Positions 46,806-58,400 of a stretch of DNA of 64,000 bases are shown here, in pieces. Under the pieces are notes generated by a model. It was not told where the DNA came from. It made no database searches and was given only the letters and a program-made list of their open reading frames with translations. This stretch comes from Nematostella vectensis (taxonomy: Eukaryota > Cnidaria > Anthozoa > Actiniaria > Edwardsiidae): positions 11,123,719 to 11,187,718 of the forward strand of contig NC_064046.1 in the NCBI RefSeq assembly GCF_932526225.1, given 5' to 3'. Each line of letters opens with the position of its first letter. Position 1 is the first letter of the stretch. Position numbers and translations under genes: made by a program.

Positions 46806-49800
46806 ATGTCTTCGCATTCCCCAGGTTTTCGTGGTAAACGAAAAACGGTCGAATCGCGAGATCGAGATACTCTTTGTCTAGCTTCAAGCAAACGACCCCG
46901 TTTGTCTGTAATCCTTCTCGACTTACGACCAAAGGATTCCGTTCGTTCAAAAAATGGGAAGAAGAAATCTCATAGATGGATGATAAGGGAAGCCAAACGA
47001 AATCCTAACGCGACAGTGGTTGACTTATCGCGTCGTGATCTTTGTTTTCAGGATATAATTAGCGTTTGCAGAGAAACCCGTCATGTCCAGCGTATTTTGC
47101 TAAGGGATATCACATTTCACCTTGAGAGCAAAATGCGCACGCTACGAGAAGTAACAGAAATTTGTGCCTCCCTCTCCGAAATTGATGTAACAGGATGCGC
47201 AAAAAAGACCAGACAGCTTTTGCTTGGTGAAATGAAAAATCTAGAGGCCGAAGAGAGATATTTGAATCGCATGGGAGTTTATCTAAGAGATGATATCGCA
47301 GACAACCGAGGCCTTGACAGTGTATTCACACCAAATTTCTTCTGCAATGCGTCTTTCATCAAAAACTTAGTGACGAGTGGTAAACTCTTTGCAGACACTA
47401 GTTGCGAAGGCTGGTCCCTGTTGCACACGGCCTGTCTAGTAGGGGACCTTTCATTGGCTAAATGGCTTATTGACAAAGATGGCCGGTGTGAGTTTGAGAG
47501 GGCGAACCCTTTTGCCTCTTTGGAGCCACTCCTGTGTTTTGAATATCACACTGGGGATATAGAAGAATGTGCTAAAATCTTTGGATTTACATTTAAGGAA
47601 CTAAATAAAAGTAATGCAGACACTCTTTTGATATGGGCGTTGGGGACGCCAAACCCACCTAGGATTTCAGGCTCCAGAGATTTTCATAGCAAAAAATGTG
47701 ATCCAGTTTATCGAATTAAGACCTTGCTGAAACTTATACCATTTGTAAATCCATTGCCATTACTGGAAGAGCTTCTTCTCAACCTAGAAAAAGGCACTGC
47801 ATTTTGTTGTAATGAATCCAAGCTTGCCAAAGTTGTGGCTGTGCTTCTTGAGAAGTGCAAAGAAATGAATGCTTTGAGTGGCTTTGAATGGGTCATTATA
47901 AAGGATGAGATGACCATGCCCTGTGTTACCCTTGCACTAAACCATCCTCAGATCTTAAAGACTTTGATAAAGTACGGAGCCAAGATTGATGCTGTTGATG
48001 AAAATGGGGAGACTGCTTTGTATCACATTAGTAGCAAAGTCACCATGGGGCATCAAGAAACAGTTTGTCGCATTCTTCTTGATGCTGGAGCTTCTGTGCA
48101 TGCTAAAAACAGGCAAGGAAAAACCCCTCTGACAAGTGTGATCAAAGGTTATTTTGAAAGTGAGAAATGGTATGGTAATATTTTCAATGAGAATGTTTTC
48201 TTTGGAATTGTTGTGAAATTAATATCAGCTGGTGCAGACATTCGGCATTTGGCAGACAGTGCAGGGTCAATAATCCATTTGGCTGTTCAGTCATTTCTTG
48301 AAGGTTCCAAGAATGAGATGTCCTTGCGAATAATAAAGAAGCTGCTGGCTCTTGAGATGGTACAAGCAAAAGTGCCAATTTCTTGCAGAGATAATCAAGG
48401 GGATACTGTATTGCATACATGGGCCAGCAGAAGATGCAATTCCATTGATGCCTCTAAAGCCTTGTTAGTTAATGAGCTCGGGGAGTTCCTTATCACTGCT
48501 GGGTGCTCAATAGATGCAGCAAATGATGATAGTTGCACAGCCTTGCACATTGCTGTCCATCAAAGGTTAACTTCACAGGTTGAACTTTTACTAAAGCATA
48601 ATGCAAGTGTTTCAGCCTTGAACAAATGTGGCCAAACACCTTTGCATACTGCATGCTCTAGTTATCAGAATGGTTCAAAAGAAATGATCAGCATAATAGA
48701 AATGCTGATTAAAGAGGGATCTGATCTTCATGTCAAAGACAGCAAAGGTAATTCTTCTAGGGATCTTCTTAATGGTCATCGAGAGCTTCGACCAGTCTTG
48801 CAAAGACCGTTACCTCACTCAGCAAAATGGCAACAAAAATCCCAGAAGCATGTAGATAAACTTTTAGAAGTCTGTCGACACACAAACTCCAGAGTCATCC
48901 AGTCTTTCTATTACCATCCTGAGCCAATAGGTACTGGCGGTTTTGGTTGTGTGTTTGCTGGCCTAGATCTGAAAGATGGAAGAGAAGTTGCCATTAAACG
49001 GATTAAAAGATTGAGACTACTTCCACAGTTTCATCGTGAAATTGAGAACCTTGTTCGCTTGTCAGAATCGCCCAGAATTATGAAGTACTTTACCTGCGTT
49101 GAGGATAAGGACTTTCTCTTCATTGTACTGGAGCTCATGGAAGGGTCTTTGAATGAGCTCCTGGACTTGAGAGAGTCAGAACTAGGTACAGATGCATTGT
49201 TGACACTTTCAAAAGACTTGGTGGATGGTCTACATTACTTGCATGGAAAAAGCATCCTCCATCGAGACTTGAAACCAAACAACCTGCTATACCACTTTCA
49301 AGATGAAACCCCACGCTTGAAGATAGCAGACTTTGGTCTTAGTAAAGATACCACTTCTGCCAGTCAGTCAAGTACAGTTATAGGCACCAATGTTGGATGC
49401 AAAGTTTGGATGGCACCTGAGGTATCTAGAGCACCCTCCAAACACAGCCAGAAATCTGATGTTTTTTCATGTGGCCTTGTGTTACATTACATCATGTCTA
49501 AAGGTAAACATCCATTTGCCAAGGAGAGTCAGACACAAGAAAATGCAAGGATATGGGAGATCTCAACTGCATCTTCTATAGTTAATGATATCAAGTCATT
49601 ACATAGCAGTTTGGGACCAGAAGCAAAGGACATTGTTATTCAAGCCCTTGCTAGAGACCCAGAAGATCGGCCAAGCGCATCTAATATGATTGGTCATCCA
49701 GTGTTTTGGAGTGAAGATAAGAAGCTGAGGTATATTGCTGCCTTTTATAATGGTTATGACAAAAGAGATTCTGTGCGGAGAAAAATTAAGAGGGAACTAG

Positions 49801-50051
49801 GCACTGTACCAAGATGGGATTTAAAGTTAACAGAACAGACCAAGAAAATGATAAAAGAACGCAAGTACGACTTTTTTTCTTGCATGGAACTGTTGCGATT
49901 TATTCGTAATGGCTATCAACATTTTCTGAAAGAGCTGTTTGGATGTAAACTTCTGCAGTCATACCCAGAGCTTCTGATTGAACTGTACAATTTCATCAAA
50001 AGACACGATTTGCAAAGCAATCCGTACATTGAGCAAGTGGAAAAGGGATAA
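46806..50051 (+). CDS. RNase L-like protein: ankyrin repeats, protein kinase, KEN endoribonuclease (single exon)
   Basis: This 1081-residue protein has the RNase L domain order. I start at ATG 46806 (AAAATGT context); the upstream in-frame GTG at 46779 is not a credible start. Residues 1-190 are basic at first (KRPR, KKKSHR), then leucine-patterned (VVDLSRRDL, LSEIDVTGC). Ankyrin repeats run about 200-690: WSLLHTACLVGD, GETALYHISS (401), GKTPLTSV (438), GDTVLHTWAS (532), CTALHIAVHQ (577), GQTPLHTACSS (609). The kinase, 705-975, has GTGGFG (709), VAIK (K731), HRDLKPNN (819) and DFG (842), so it looks catalytically competent. The KEN domain, about 975-1078, has LLRFIRNGYQHF, with R1034, N1035 and H1039 matching the ribonuclease residues of IRE1 (R905, N906, H910) and RNase L (R667, H672). 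There is no signal peptide or membrane segment, unlike IRE1, so it should be cytosolic or nuclear. Family: IRE1/RNase L, known for regulated RNA cleavage on dimerisation. Ligand unknown. Confidence 0.95.
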   Translation: MSSHSPGFRGKRKTVESRDRDTLCLASSKRPRLSVILLDLRPKDSVRSKNGKKKSHRWMIREAKRNPNATVVDLSRRDLCFQDIISVCRETRHVQRILLRDITFHLESKMRTLREVTEICASLSEIDVTGCAKKTRQLLLGEMKNLEAEERYLNRMGVYLRDDIADNRGLDSVFTPNFFCNASFIKNLVTSGKLFADTSCEGWSLLHTACLVGDLSLAKWLIDKDGRCEFERANPFASLEPLLCFEYHTGDIEECAKIFGFTFKELNKSNADTLLIWALGTPNPPRISGSRDFHSKKCDPVYRIKTLLKLIPFVNPLPLLEELLLNLEKGTAFCCNESKLAKVVAVLLEKCKEMNALSGFEWVIIKDEMTMPCVTLALNHPQILKTLIKYGAKIDAVDENGETALYHISSKVTMGHQETVCRILLDAGASVHAKNRQGKTPLTSVIKGYFESEKWYGNIFNENVFFGIVVKLISAGADIRHLADSAGSIIHLAVQSFLEGSKNEMSLRIIKKLLALEMVQAKVPISCRDNQGDTVLHTWASRRCNSIDASKALLVNELGEFLITAGCSIDAANDDSCTALHIAVHQRLTSQVELLLKHNASVSALNKCGQTPLHTACSSYQNGSKEMISIIEMLIKEGSDLHVKDSKGNSSRDLLNGHRELRPVLQRPLPHSAKWQQKSQKHVDKLLEVCRHTNSRVIQSFYYHPEPIGTGGFGCVFAGLDLKDGREVAIKRIKRLRLLPQFHREIENLVRLSESPRIMKYFTCVEDKDFLFIVLELMEGSLNELLDLRESELGTDALLTLSKDLVDGLHYLHGKSILHRDLKPNNLLYHFQDETPRLKIADFGLSKDTTSASQSSTVIGTNVGCKVWMAPEVSRAPSKHSQKSDVFSCGLVLHYIMSKGKHPFAKESQTQENARIWEISTASSIVNDIKSLHSSLGPEAKDIVIQALARDPEDRPSASNMIGHPVFWSEDKKLRYIAAFYNGYDKRDSVRRKIKRELGTVPRWDLKLTEQTKKMIKERKYDFFSCMELLRFIRNGYQHFLKELFGCKLLQSYPELLIELYNFIKRHDLQSNPYIEQVEKG

Positions 50052-52474
50052 GTTTGTCTCATGATTTTTGGATGAGTCCTTCCCCTTAAGTTGAAAATTG
50101 TTAACATTGAGCTACCAATGTGCATAATATCGCACATAATATTGAAAAATCTACTTTTTGTTTGTACTAAAAAAGACAGTAATTGTTGTGTAGCAACCTT
50201 GCCCCCACAATTGTCTGGGGTAGGGGCTGGGGCAAGGGTAAGTCATTGCTAATTTTTACTAAGAAGGGGAAGAGATTTCTTTTCTTATGTTCTTTGTAAA
50301 ATCCATATTTTTCTTGTGGCAACTGCCATCTCTCCCCTTGCTAGTTTTGATGTTTGAAACTAATTAGATATTCACTGTCTTTATTTCAAATTAGTGGATA
50401 TTCTATCTGGGGAAGCAGTTTAAGTTTTAATCTTGGGCAGAGCCAACTACATGCTGATCCTTTTTGTCACCTTTCATTAGGAGATCCCAAATGGAAGTGT
50501 GTAGGTCGGGAAGGGGGGCATTTTTAGGGCAAGTTTAAGAAATACACACATAAACTACGGCTTCAAGAAAATAAAAAAGTTACATTTTTTAGGCTGTTTC
50601 CATGCTATAATTTGCACACGATAAAATTTTCAATGAGGTTTCTTATACTTAAAGATACTACCATATGTTGTCTGTATGTAATATTTCTTGATGCCATGTT
50701 GCATCAATGTTATGTATGTGTATATCAATTTAAAATAGAAGTTGCAATATAACCACAGTAAACGACCACAAATCTGTTCTAGCAATTTATTTTTATAGTT
50801 TATATGAAACATTACATTTGTTGATATAATATATTATTAGCTAACGAATGAAGTCTTGTTACAAAGTATGGAAGGAAAGAGGGTTTCTTTTCAATATTCA
50901 ATAGAATTTTGTAACTTCATGTTTGGGAATTTATTAATGCCCTGGTATCCACACCTTGGGATACTCAGAAAAATATACCCTAAAAAGTACTTTTTGTTGA
51001 GGATTTAGTATTTTATCAAAGTGAAATAGGCTATATGAACTTGCTTTCCATAGCATTTGCTATGAATCCACGATAAGCTGGATCAAGGGTAGATTCTTTT
51101 GGTTTCCAACTGACCCTTTTCCGACTCCCAAAGGGCGGAAAACACTTCCACATAAAGTAGGGCCCAATTATGCTACTATCGAGGAGTCTCACCTTTATTA
51201 TCAAGAAGCTAACTACCCTGTTGAATATATCAATAGAATTGCACAATAAAAGCATTAAACTATGACTAATATCGTAAGATGATGAAAAGCTCTCATTGGG
51301 GGAGGGGGTAGATCATTCATATTTAGTCAAATGACACCAACACTCTATCGTCATTCCGCATGTTTGGTAGTCTAAAAGTTATAACCTTTTATCAGCAAAA
51401 AGGGCCGGGTCGAATGCCAAAAAATGGCCAGACCAGACGAAGTTTTTTGCCTAACCACAGGCTCACCAACCTCTCTTCAGTCTCCAGTCAATCCCAGTAA
51501 CTAGCCTGAATTTTTTCACGACTTAACACCTCTTGTAATTGTCCTATAATCGTCTTATATTCTAGAATAAAGGCAGGCCCGTAGCCAGGATTTTGAGCGG
51601 GGGGGGGGGGGGGGGGGGGGGGGTTTGTTTAACTATAAAGTGGACCATTTCCTCTTAGGTATGTTGTCCTACTCGCAGTGGTACTCAATTTTCCTTCATC
51701 AAAGCGGACCTTCCAGTCAAGTGGGATTGTTCTTCCGAACCCCCAGAACCCCCCCCCCCCCCCCCCCCCCGGCAACTGGCCTGAAAGGCCACAATAAACT
51801 CTTATTGCTTTGTGATGTGCATTTATTCAGAATAAGCCATATTTCTAATGTTTAAGCAGTTGAGGGATTCCACGTTACTTGATTTCCTCAACTGCTCAAA
51901 CGTCAGAAATACCGCTTATTCTTAATAAATACACACAACTACAAAGCAATGAGAGTTTATTGTGACCTGTATTCTAGGATATAAGGCAATTATAGGACAA
52001 TTACAGGAGGGGATCAATTATGAAAATATTCAAGTTGTTACTGGGTTCGACTGAGAGGTTGGAAGCTTGTGCCTAAACAAGCAGACCTACTAATGTGATT
52101 TGACTAAAACAATGATTTCTCTTGCCCTCGTATTCTCTGAGTCAATAGGCTGCACCCTTTCAGATTCTAGGAATGTTTGTTAAATACTTCTACATTAATA
52201 GATATAACCTCTGCTGCTTATTGAAATTAAATCTATGTAACTAGCATTTAGCAGTTGAATAGGAAATTCATTTTATAAAATACAATTAAAAGGATCCACT
52301 GGTTTACCCATGTGAGTCATTTACACTATTTTGTTTCTTTGAGCACAGGGTTTAGTCACATTTTCATCCAATTTTCTAATAGCAGTGCCATCACTTGCCT
52401 TTGAGCATTTAACAGCTACTCCAAAAGGATTTACATGGACAAATCACGGAACAACCAATAAAATTAAAGTCTAT
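50052..52474. other. Convergent intergenic region: RNase L-like 3' flank and septin 3' flank
   Basis: A candidate poly-A signal AATAAA lies at 50570-50575, about 520 bases after the RNase L-like stop. A nested fold-back element occupies 51438-52075. Otherwise nothing is recognised. Confidence 0.55.
51438..52075. mobile_element. Large fold-back element with arms over 200 bp, left arm split by a poly-G/poly-C cassette
   Basis: The right half (about 51880-52075) is the reverse complement of a left half in two pieces (about 51438-51570 and 51788-51870). Shared words include CCAGTAAC, GTAATTGTCCTATAAT, ATTCTAGAATA, CACAATAAACTCT and GCAGTTGAGG. Between the left pieces sits about 215 bases with a run of about 24 G at 51600 and about 22 C at 51750, bounded by GGCCCGTAGCCAGGATTTTG. 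No ORF is present. Confidence 0.8.
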
Positions 52475-55400
52475 TTAAAAGAATCCCTTCTTTTTGTCTT
52501 TCTTCTTGTCCTTTTCTTTAACTATTCCATCTATTGACCTGTAAAAAAATTATAGCATAATATTGAGTTATTTAATGTAAATACCTATAGTATTCCTTAA
52601 TTAAAGCAATAAACTGTCAGCTCACAAACATCAATGTGGAGAAAGAGTGAAGAAGTGGAGAGAGAAGGAAGAAGCAAGTGTAGAGAGGGAAGGAGCAAGT
52701 GGAGAAAGAGAGGGAAGGAGCAAGTGGAGAAAGAGAAGGAAGGAGCAAGTGGAGAAAGAGAGGGAAGGAGCAAGTAGAGAAAGAGAGGGAAGGAACAAGT
52801 AGAGAAAGAGAGGGAAGGAGCAAGTGGAGAAAGAGAGGGAAGGAGCAAGTAGAGAAAGAGAAGCAAGGAGCAAGTGGAGAAAGAGAGGGAAGGAGCAAGT
52901 GGAGAAAGAGAGGGAAGGAGAAAGAGAGGGAAGGAAAAAGAGAGGGAAGGAGCAAGTGGAGAAAGAGAGGGAAGGAGCAAGTAGAGAAAGTGAGGGAAGG
53001 TTCAAGTGGAGAAAGAGAGGGAAGGAGAAAGAGGGAAGGAGCAAGTAGAGAAAGAGAGGGAAGGAACAAGTAGAGAAAGAAGGAAGGAGCAAGTGGAGAA
53101 AGAGAGGGAAGGAGCAAGTGGAGAAAGAGAGGGAAGGAGCAAGTGGGGAAAGAGAAGGAAGGAGCAAGTGGAGAAAGAGAGGGAAGGAACAAGTAGAGAA
53201 AGAGAGGGAAGGAGCAAGTGGAGAAAGAGAGAGAAGGAGAAAGAGAGGAAAGGAGAAAGAGAGGAAAGGAGAAAGAGAGGAAAGGAGAAAGAGAGGGAAG
53301 GAGCAAGTGGAGAAAGAGATGGAAGGAGCAAGTGGAGAAAGAGAAAGAAGGAGCAAGTGGAGAAAAAGAGGGAAGGAGCAAGGGGAGAAAGAGAGGGAAG
53401 GAGCAAGTGGAGAAAGAGAGGGAAGGAGAAAGAGGGAAGGAGCAAGTAGAGAAAGAGAGGGAAGGAACAAGGGGAGAAAGAGAGGGAAGAAGCAAGTGGA
53501 GAAAGAGAATGAAGGAGCAAGTGGAGAAAGAGAGGGAAGGAGCAAGTGGAGAAAGAGAAAGAAGGAGCAAATGGAGAAAGAGAGGGAAGGAGCAAGTGGA
53601 GAGAGGGAAGGAGCAAGCGGAGGAAGAAAGGGAAGGAGCAAGTGGAGAGAGGGAAGGAAGGAGCAAGTGGGGAAAGAAAGGGAAGGAGCAAGTGGAGAAA
53701 AAGAAGGAAGGAGCAAGTGGAGAAAGAGAGGGAAGGAACAAGTAGAGAAAGAGAGGGAAGGAGCAAGTGGAGAAAGAGAGGGAAGGAGAAAGAGAGAAAA
53801 GGAGCAAGCGGAGAAAGAGAGGGAAGGAGCAAGTGGAGAAAGAGAGGGAAGGAGCAAGGGGAGAAAGAGAGGGAAGGAGCAAGTGGAGAAAGAGAGGGGA
53901 GGAGCAAGTGGAGAAAGAGAGGGAAAAAGCAAGTGGAGAAAGAGAGGGAAGGAGCAAGTGGAGAAAGAGAAAGAAGGAGCAAGTGGAGAAAGAGAGGGAA
54001 GGAGCAAGTGGAGAAAGAGAAAGAAGGAGCAAGTGGAGAAAGAGAGGGAAGGAGCAAGTGGAGAAAGAGAGGGAAGGAGCAAGTGGAGAAAGAGAGGGAA
54101 AAAGCAAGTGGAGAAAGAGAGGGAAGGAGCAAGTGGAGAAAGAGAGGGAAAAAGCAAGTGGAGAAAGAGAGGGAAGGAGCAAGTGGAGAGAGGGGAGGAA
54201 GGAGCAAGTGGAGAAAGAGAGGGAAGGAGCAAGTCGAGAAAGAGAAGGAAGGAGGAAGTGGAGAAAGAGAAAGAAGGAGCAAGTGGAGAAAGAGAGGGAA
54301 GGAGCAAGTGGAGAAAGAGAAAGAAGGAGCAAGTGGAGAAAAAGAGGGAAGGAGCAAGGGGAGAAAGAGAGGGAGGGGGGAAGAGGTGGAAGAGAGGGAA
54401 GGAGCAAGTGGAGAAAGAGAGGTAAGGAGCAAGTGGAGAAAGAGAAAGAAGGAGCAAGTGGAGAAAGAGAGGGAAGAAGCAAGTGGAGAGAGGGAAGGAG
54501 CAAGCGGAGGAAGAGAGGGAAGGAGCAAGCAGAGAAAGAGAGGGAAGGAGCAAGTGGAGGAAGAGAGGGAAGGAGCAAGTGGAGGAAGAGAGGGAAGGAG
54601 CAAGGGGAGAAAGAGAGGGAAGGAGCAAGTGGAGAAAGAGAGGGAAGGAGCAAGGGGAGAAAGAGAGGGAAGGAGCAAGTGGAGAAAGAGAGGGAAGGAG
54701 CAAGTGGAGAAAGAGAGGGAAAAAGCAAGTGGAGAAAGAGAGGGAAGGAGCAAGTGGAGAAAGAGAAAGAAGGAGCAAGTGGAGAAAGAGAGGGAAGGAG
54801 CAAGTGGAGAAAGAGAAAGAAGGAGCAAGTGGAGAAAAAGAGGGAAGGAGCAAGTGGGGAAAGAGAAAGAAGGAGCAAGTGGAGAAAGAGAGGGGAGGAG
54901 CAAGTGGAGAAAGAGAGGTAAGGAGCAAGTGGAGAAAGAGAAAGAAGGAGCAAGTGGAGAAAGAGAGGGAAGAAGCAAGTGGAGAGAGGGAAGGAGCAAG
55001 CGGAGGAAGAGTGGGAAGGAGCAAGCAGAGAAAGAGAGGGAAGGAGCAAGTGGAGGAAGAGAGGGAAGGAGCAAGTGGAGGAAGAGAGGGAAGGAGCAAG
55101 TGGAGAAAGAGAAGGAAAGAGCAAGTGGAGAAAGAGAGGGAGGGGGGAAGAGGTGGAAGAGAGGGAAGGAGCAAGTGGAGAAAGAAAGGGAAAGAGCAAG
55201 TGGAGAAAGAGAGGGAGGAAGAGGTGGAAGAGATGACAGCATTTGTCAAAAAAAGATTCCTGACTTGCCAAATACAGTATATCTCGAAACAAAGAAAAGT
55301 CTAGAATCCCTTGTGACTTGTTAAACTAAAAAATTCAGGCCACGATGTGAAAGTTATGTTTCTAAAGCAGTGCATTGTATATACATAGCATGGGAAGTAT

Positions 55401-58400
55401 TTCTTGTCATACGTGAAGGTAGTAATAAATAATATTTTTGAAGCCACAAAGAAGTATTTTACAGATACTTGATGTCTTAAAATCTTAATGGAGAGTGATT
55501 TCTTTATATTGGTTTATTAAACCTTAAACTTGTTGAAATTTTAATGAGTTTCAAGGCAAAGGATTTTTGGGTTTAATTTAGCATTTTTTAAGGTATCAGA
55601 GCTGTATTCAAGTAAAGTCTTTGGTTTGCCTCATGCTACATTCCAGTGACATGTTTACAAATGTTATGGCAATCAGGTTTAATTTTATATGACGATGATT
55701 ACCTCCTGGGGTGTTATTGTGTGGTTTAAAAGTGGCTTTTAAAACCTGGTAGGCCACACAGGGCCCCCTGCAACGCTTTTTGTGGTGACTGAAGCTGGGC
55801 TCTGATGGATAAAGCAGTTAGTGTCAGTGGACAGATAAGAGACGACAAACAGAGAGATAGCGAACTGATGGACAGACCGTAAGACACATGGATAAGAGAA
55901 CGGTCAGATACTCGAGTAGGCTACAACGAGCATATCACAAATTCTTCTTAGTTCACTGAAGGGCACAAAAAAAGAACATTGAATAATTTACTTTATTTTT
56001 TTGGCTTTCCCATGAATTAACAAAAATGTTTTGTATCATTGAAGTTTCTCCTCAGCCACATGCATTCACAAAAAGTGTTACAAGCTACGTCACGAAAAGT
56101 TGAAGGAAGACAGACAAAACAGCCATGCACTAAGTTTAAACAGCGTCCTTTCTACCTATTGTAGAACACATGCATTCAAATATAAACAAATGGTAAATAC
56201 AAAGCCACTGCATGCCATGAGTAGTCTTATTGACGGTTAATCACACTTACATAATTATTGTATAAAGAGCATTAGATAAAAACAACATGGTTATTGAGAC
56301 TAAGAACAATGACTAGAGTTTCTAGTCCTTTTTTAGCAAAAACATGCAAGTTTGTTATCATGCCTATATTGCCATGCACTTAAGTTCTGTGTGAAGATTC
56401 TTAAATTAAAAAAAAGTGGCAAAATAGAAGGAGCTTTAAAAAAAAAGCTCATACAAGCACGGTAGATGCCTCATCAATGAGTGTTAATACACAACACTTC
56501 TATTTCCAAAAGATTTGAAGTTCATGTGAATGTTATAAACACATTCTTAGATAGTAGACCAGAAAGCATGATTACAAGATTGTGTTGGAAGCCTGAGTTA
56601 TCCATGAAGAAGGGAAGAATCTCGGATTTGTATAATACGCTTTAAAGTAAAGTCTTCACTGGTTTAGAGGTGGGAAGTGTACTATAGTACTGCATATGGG
56701 TTAGAATTTCATGAAAGGGAGAAATACTGAATAACTGTGATGGTAGTTCCATTGGAGAGCAAGTGAAGCAAAGTATAAGTATTTATGGGAATAAGAATAG
56801 CCAGCACGGAAGGAAAGCATGTTTCATGTTTCAGACTTAAAATGCAACAGAAAATGAGTATCAGTGGTGGGTGATTGAGAACAAGTAATTCTCAAATGCA
56901 AAGTAAGATCAAATGGTTTAGATTTTCTTTATATTTGCATTATACAGTATTTGTTTATATTTACAGCAAAGTAGAGAGAGAGAGAGAGTATAAACTGTAA
57001 GACATGGAGAGAAAATATGTGAAAGAGAAAGTGATTGAAATTAAGTGATTTCCGAATGCGAGTAAGATCAAATGGTTAAGTTAGATCTTTGTTTTGATTT
57101 GTTAGGCTTTAAGTTAATACTAACCCTGCCTTACGGTCAGAGTTGCACCTCAGTAGATTTCTGTTAGAAGAGAAACAAAATTGAGGACTATTTAACAGAT
57201 ACCAATTTAAGTTCAAAGAATCATTGACAATGTCCCTTGTTCAACACTGAAAAGTTAACAGTTATTTGATATTTTTCCATTATCAATGAAATTTAACTGG
57301 GAAAAATATGCTTGGTTTATGAAGCATATTTAAATTCACAGGAAAGCGCATTGTTAGCAATATTATGACAGCAAAACAAAGTTAACTAAATATATATGTT
57401 TAGTTTTATTTTTAATGTAAAACAACAGCACTTTTATTTTATTTGAGCATGATGAACAGGATAGAGAAAGAATACAGACGACATGCATTGAGTGAAAAAC
57501 ATGAATAACTCAAACAACAAAATACGTAATTCAATTGCAAGGCACAAACATTCAGTAAAGTACATTGTAACGCTTGGCCTATACAATTTAGGCTGAAATG
57601 CAATGCAAAGCAAAAAGAGATAATCAATTGTACAATTTTTGTTAACACACAAAATATTAGAAACTACAACTCACCAGAGTTTTGGCAAAGACAATCCTTT
57701 GAAAAAGTTAAAAGAATTGCCAAACATGCTATTGTATATAGTTTGTGTTTTGTATGTTAAGTGTTTGAGCAGACCTTCTAGTCAAGTGTGGTGGTTTTTT
57801 ACCAGACTCCTGACCCATCCCCGCTCCTTCCCCACCCCCCACCCCTTGTTCAGGCCAGCATAATAAGTAAAATAACTGAGGGCTTGAATGCTCTCATTAT
57901 CAAGGACTGAAAAAGGTGCATGGGGCTTGTAAAATGTGCACTACATCCTAGTGTTTCTTACTTGAGCGATTTGCTTGACGAGTCCGACCTCTCCAGCTTT
58001 TTGTCTGCTAGTCTTTGGTCCTCATATTCCTTCTTCTCCTTTTCAAACTTTTTTCTCTTCTCCTCCAGTTCTTTGAGCTGTTGTTCAAGCTGATTTGTCA
58101 TCTGTTCGTGTTTCTTCCCAAGCTTCAGATAGGGAAATAAAACGATAATTAATTATAAAAAGATGAAGGGATTCAAATATACATACCGGTAGTAACAGTA
58201 TTTTTTGGCAACTTCTTCAATATGTGAGTAGCCAAAAAAAACCTCTCACCTCTGCTTCAGAGTCTTTAAGTTTCTTCTTTTTCTCTTTGACTTTGATATC
58301 AAACACCTGTTCCATTTCTTGTTCCATCTTTTTCAGTTTCTTCTCATGATCATCTTTTTCTGCCTCCAGCTGCTCAAGCGGGCTCTTGGACAGGGAAACA

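Noticed and set aside
52597-55324. Very long ORFs on both strands (up to about 890 codons)
   Set aside because: They come from a stop-free 25-bp tandem unit cycling through all frames. There is no start context, no domain, and the region lies inside a septin intron.
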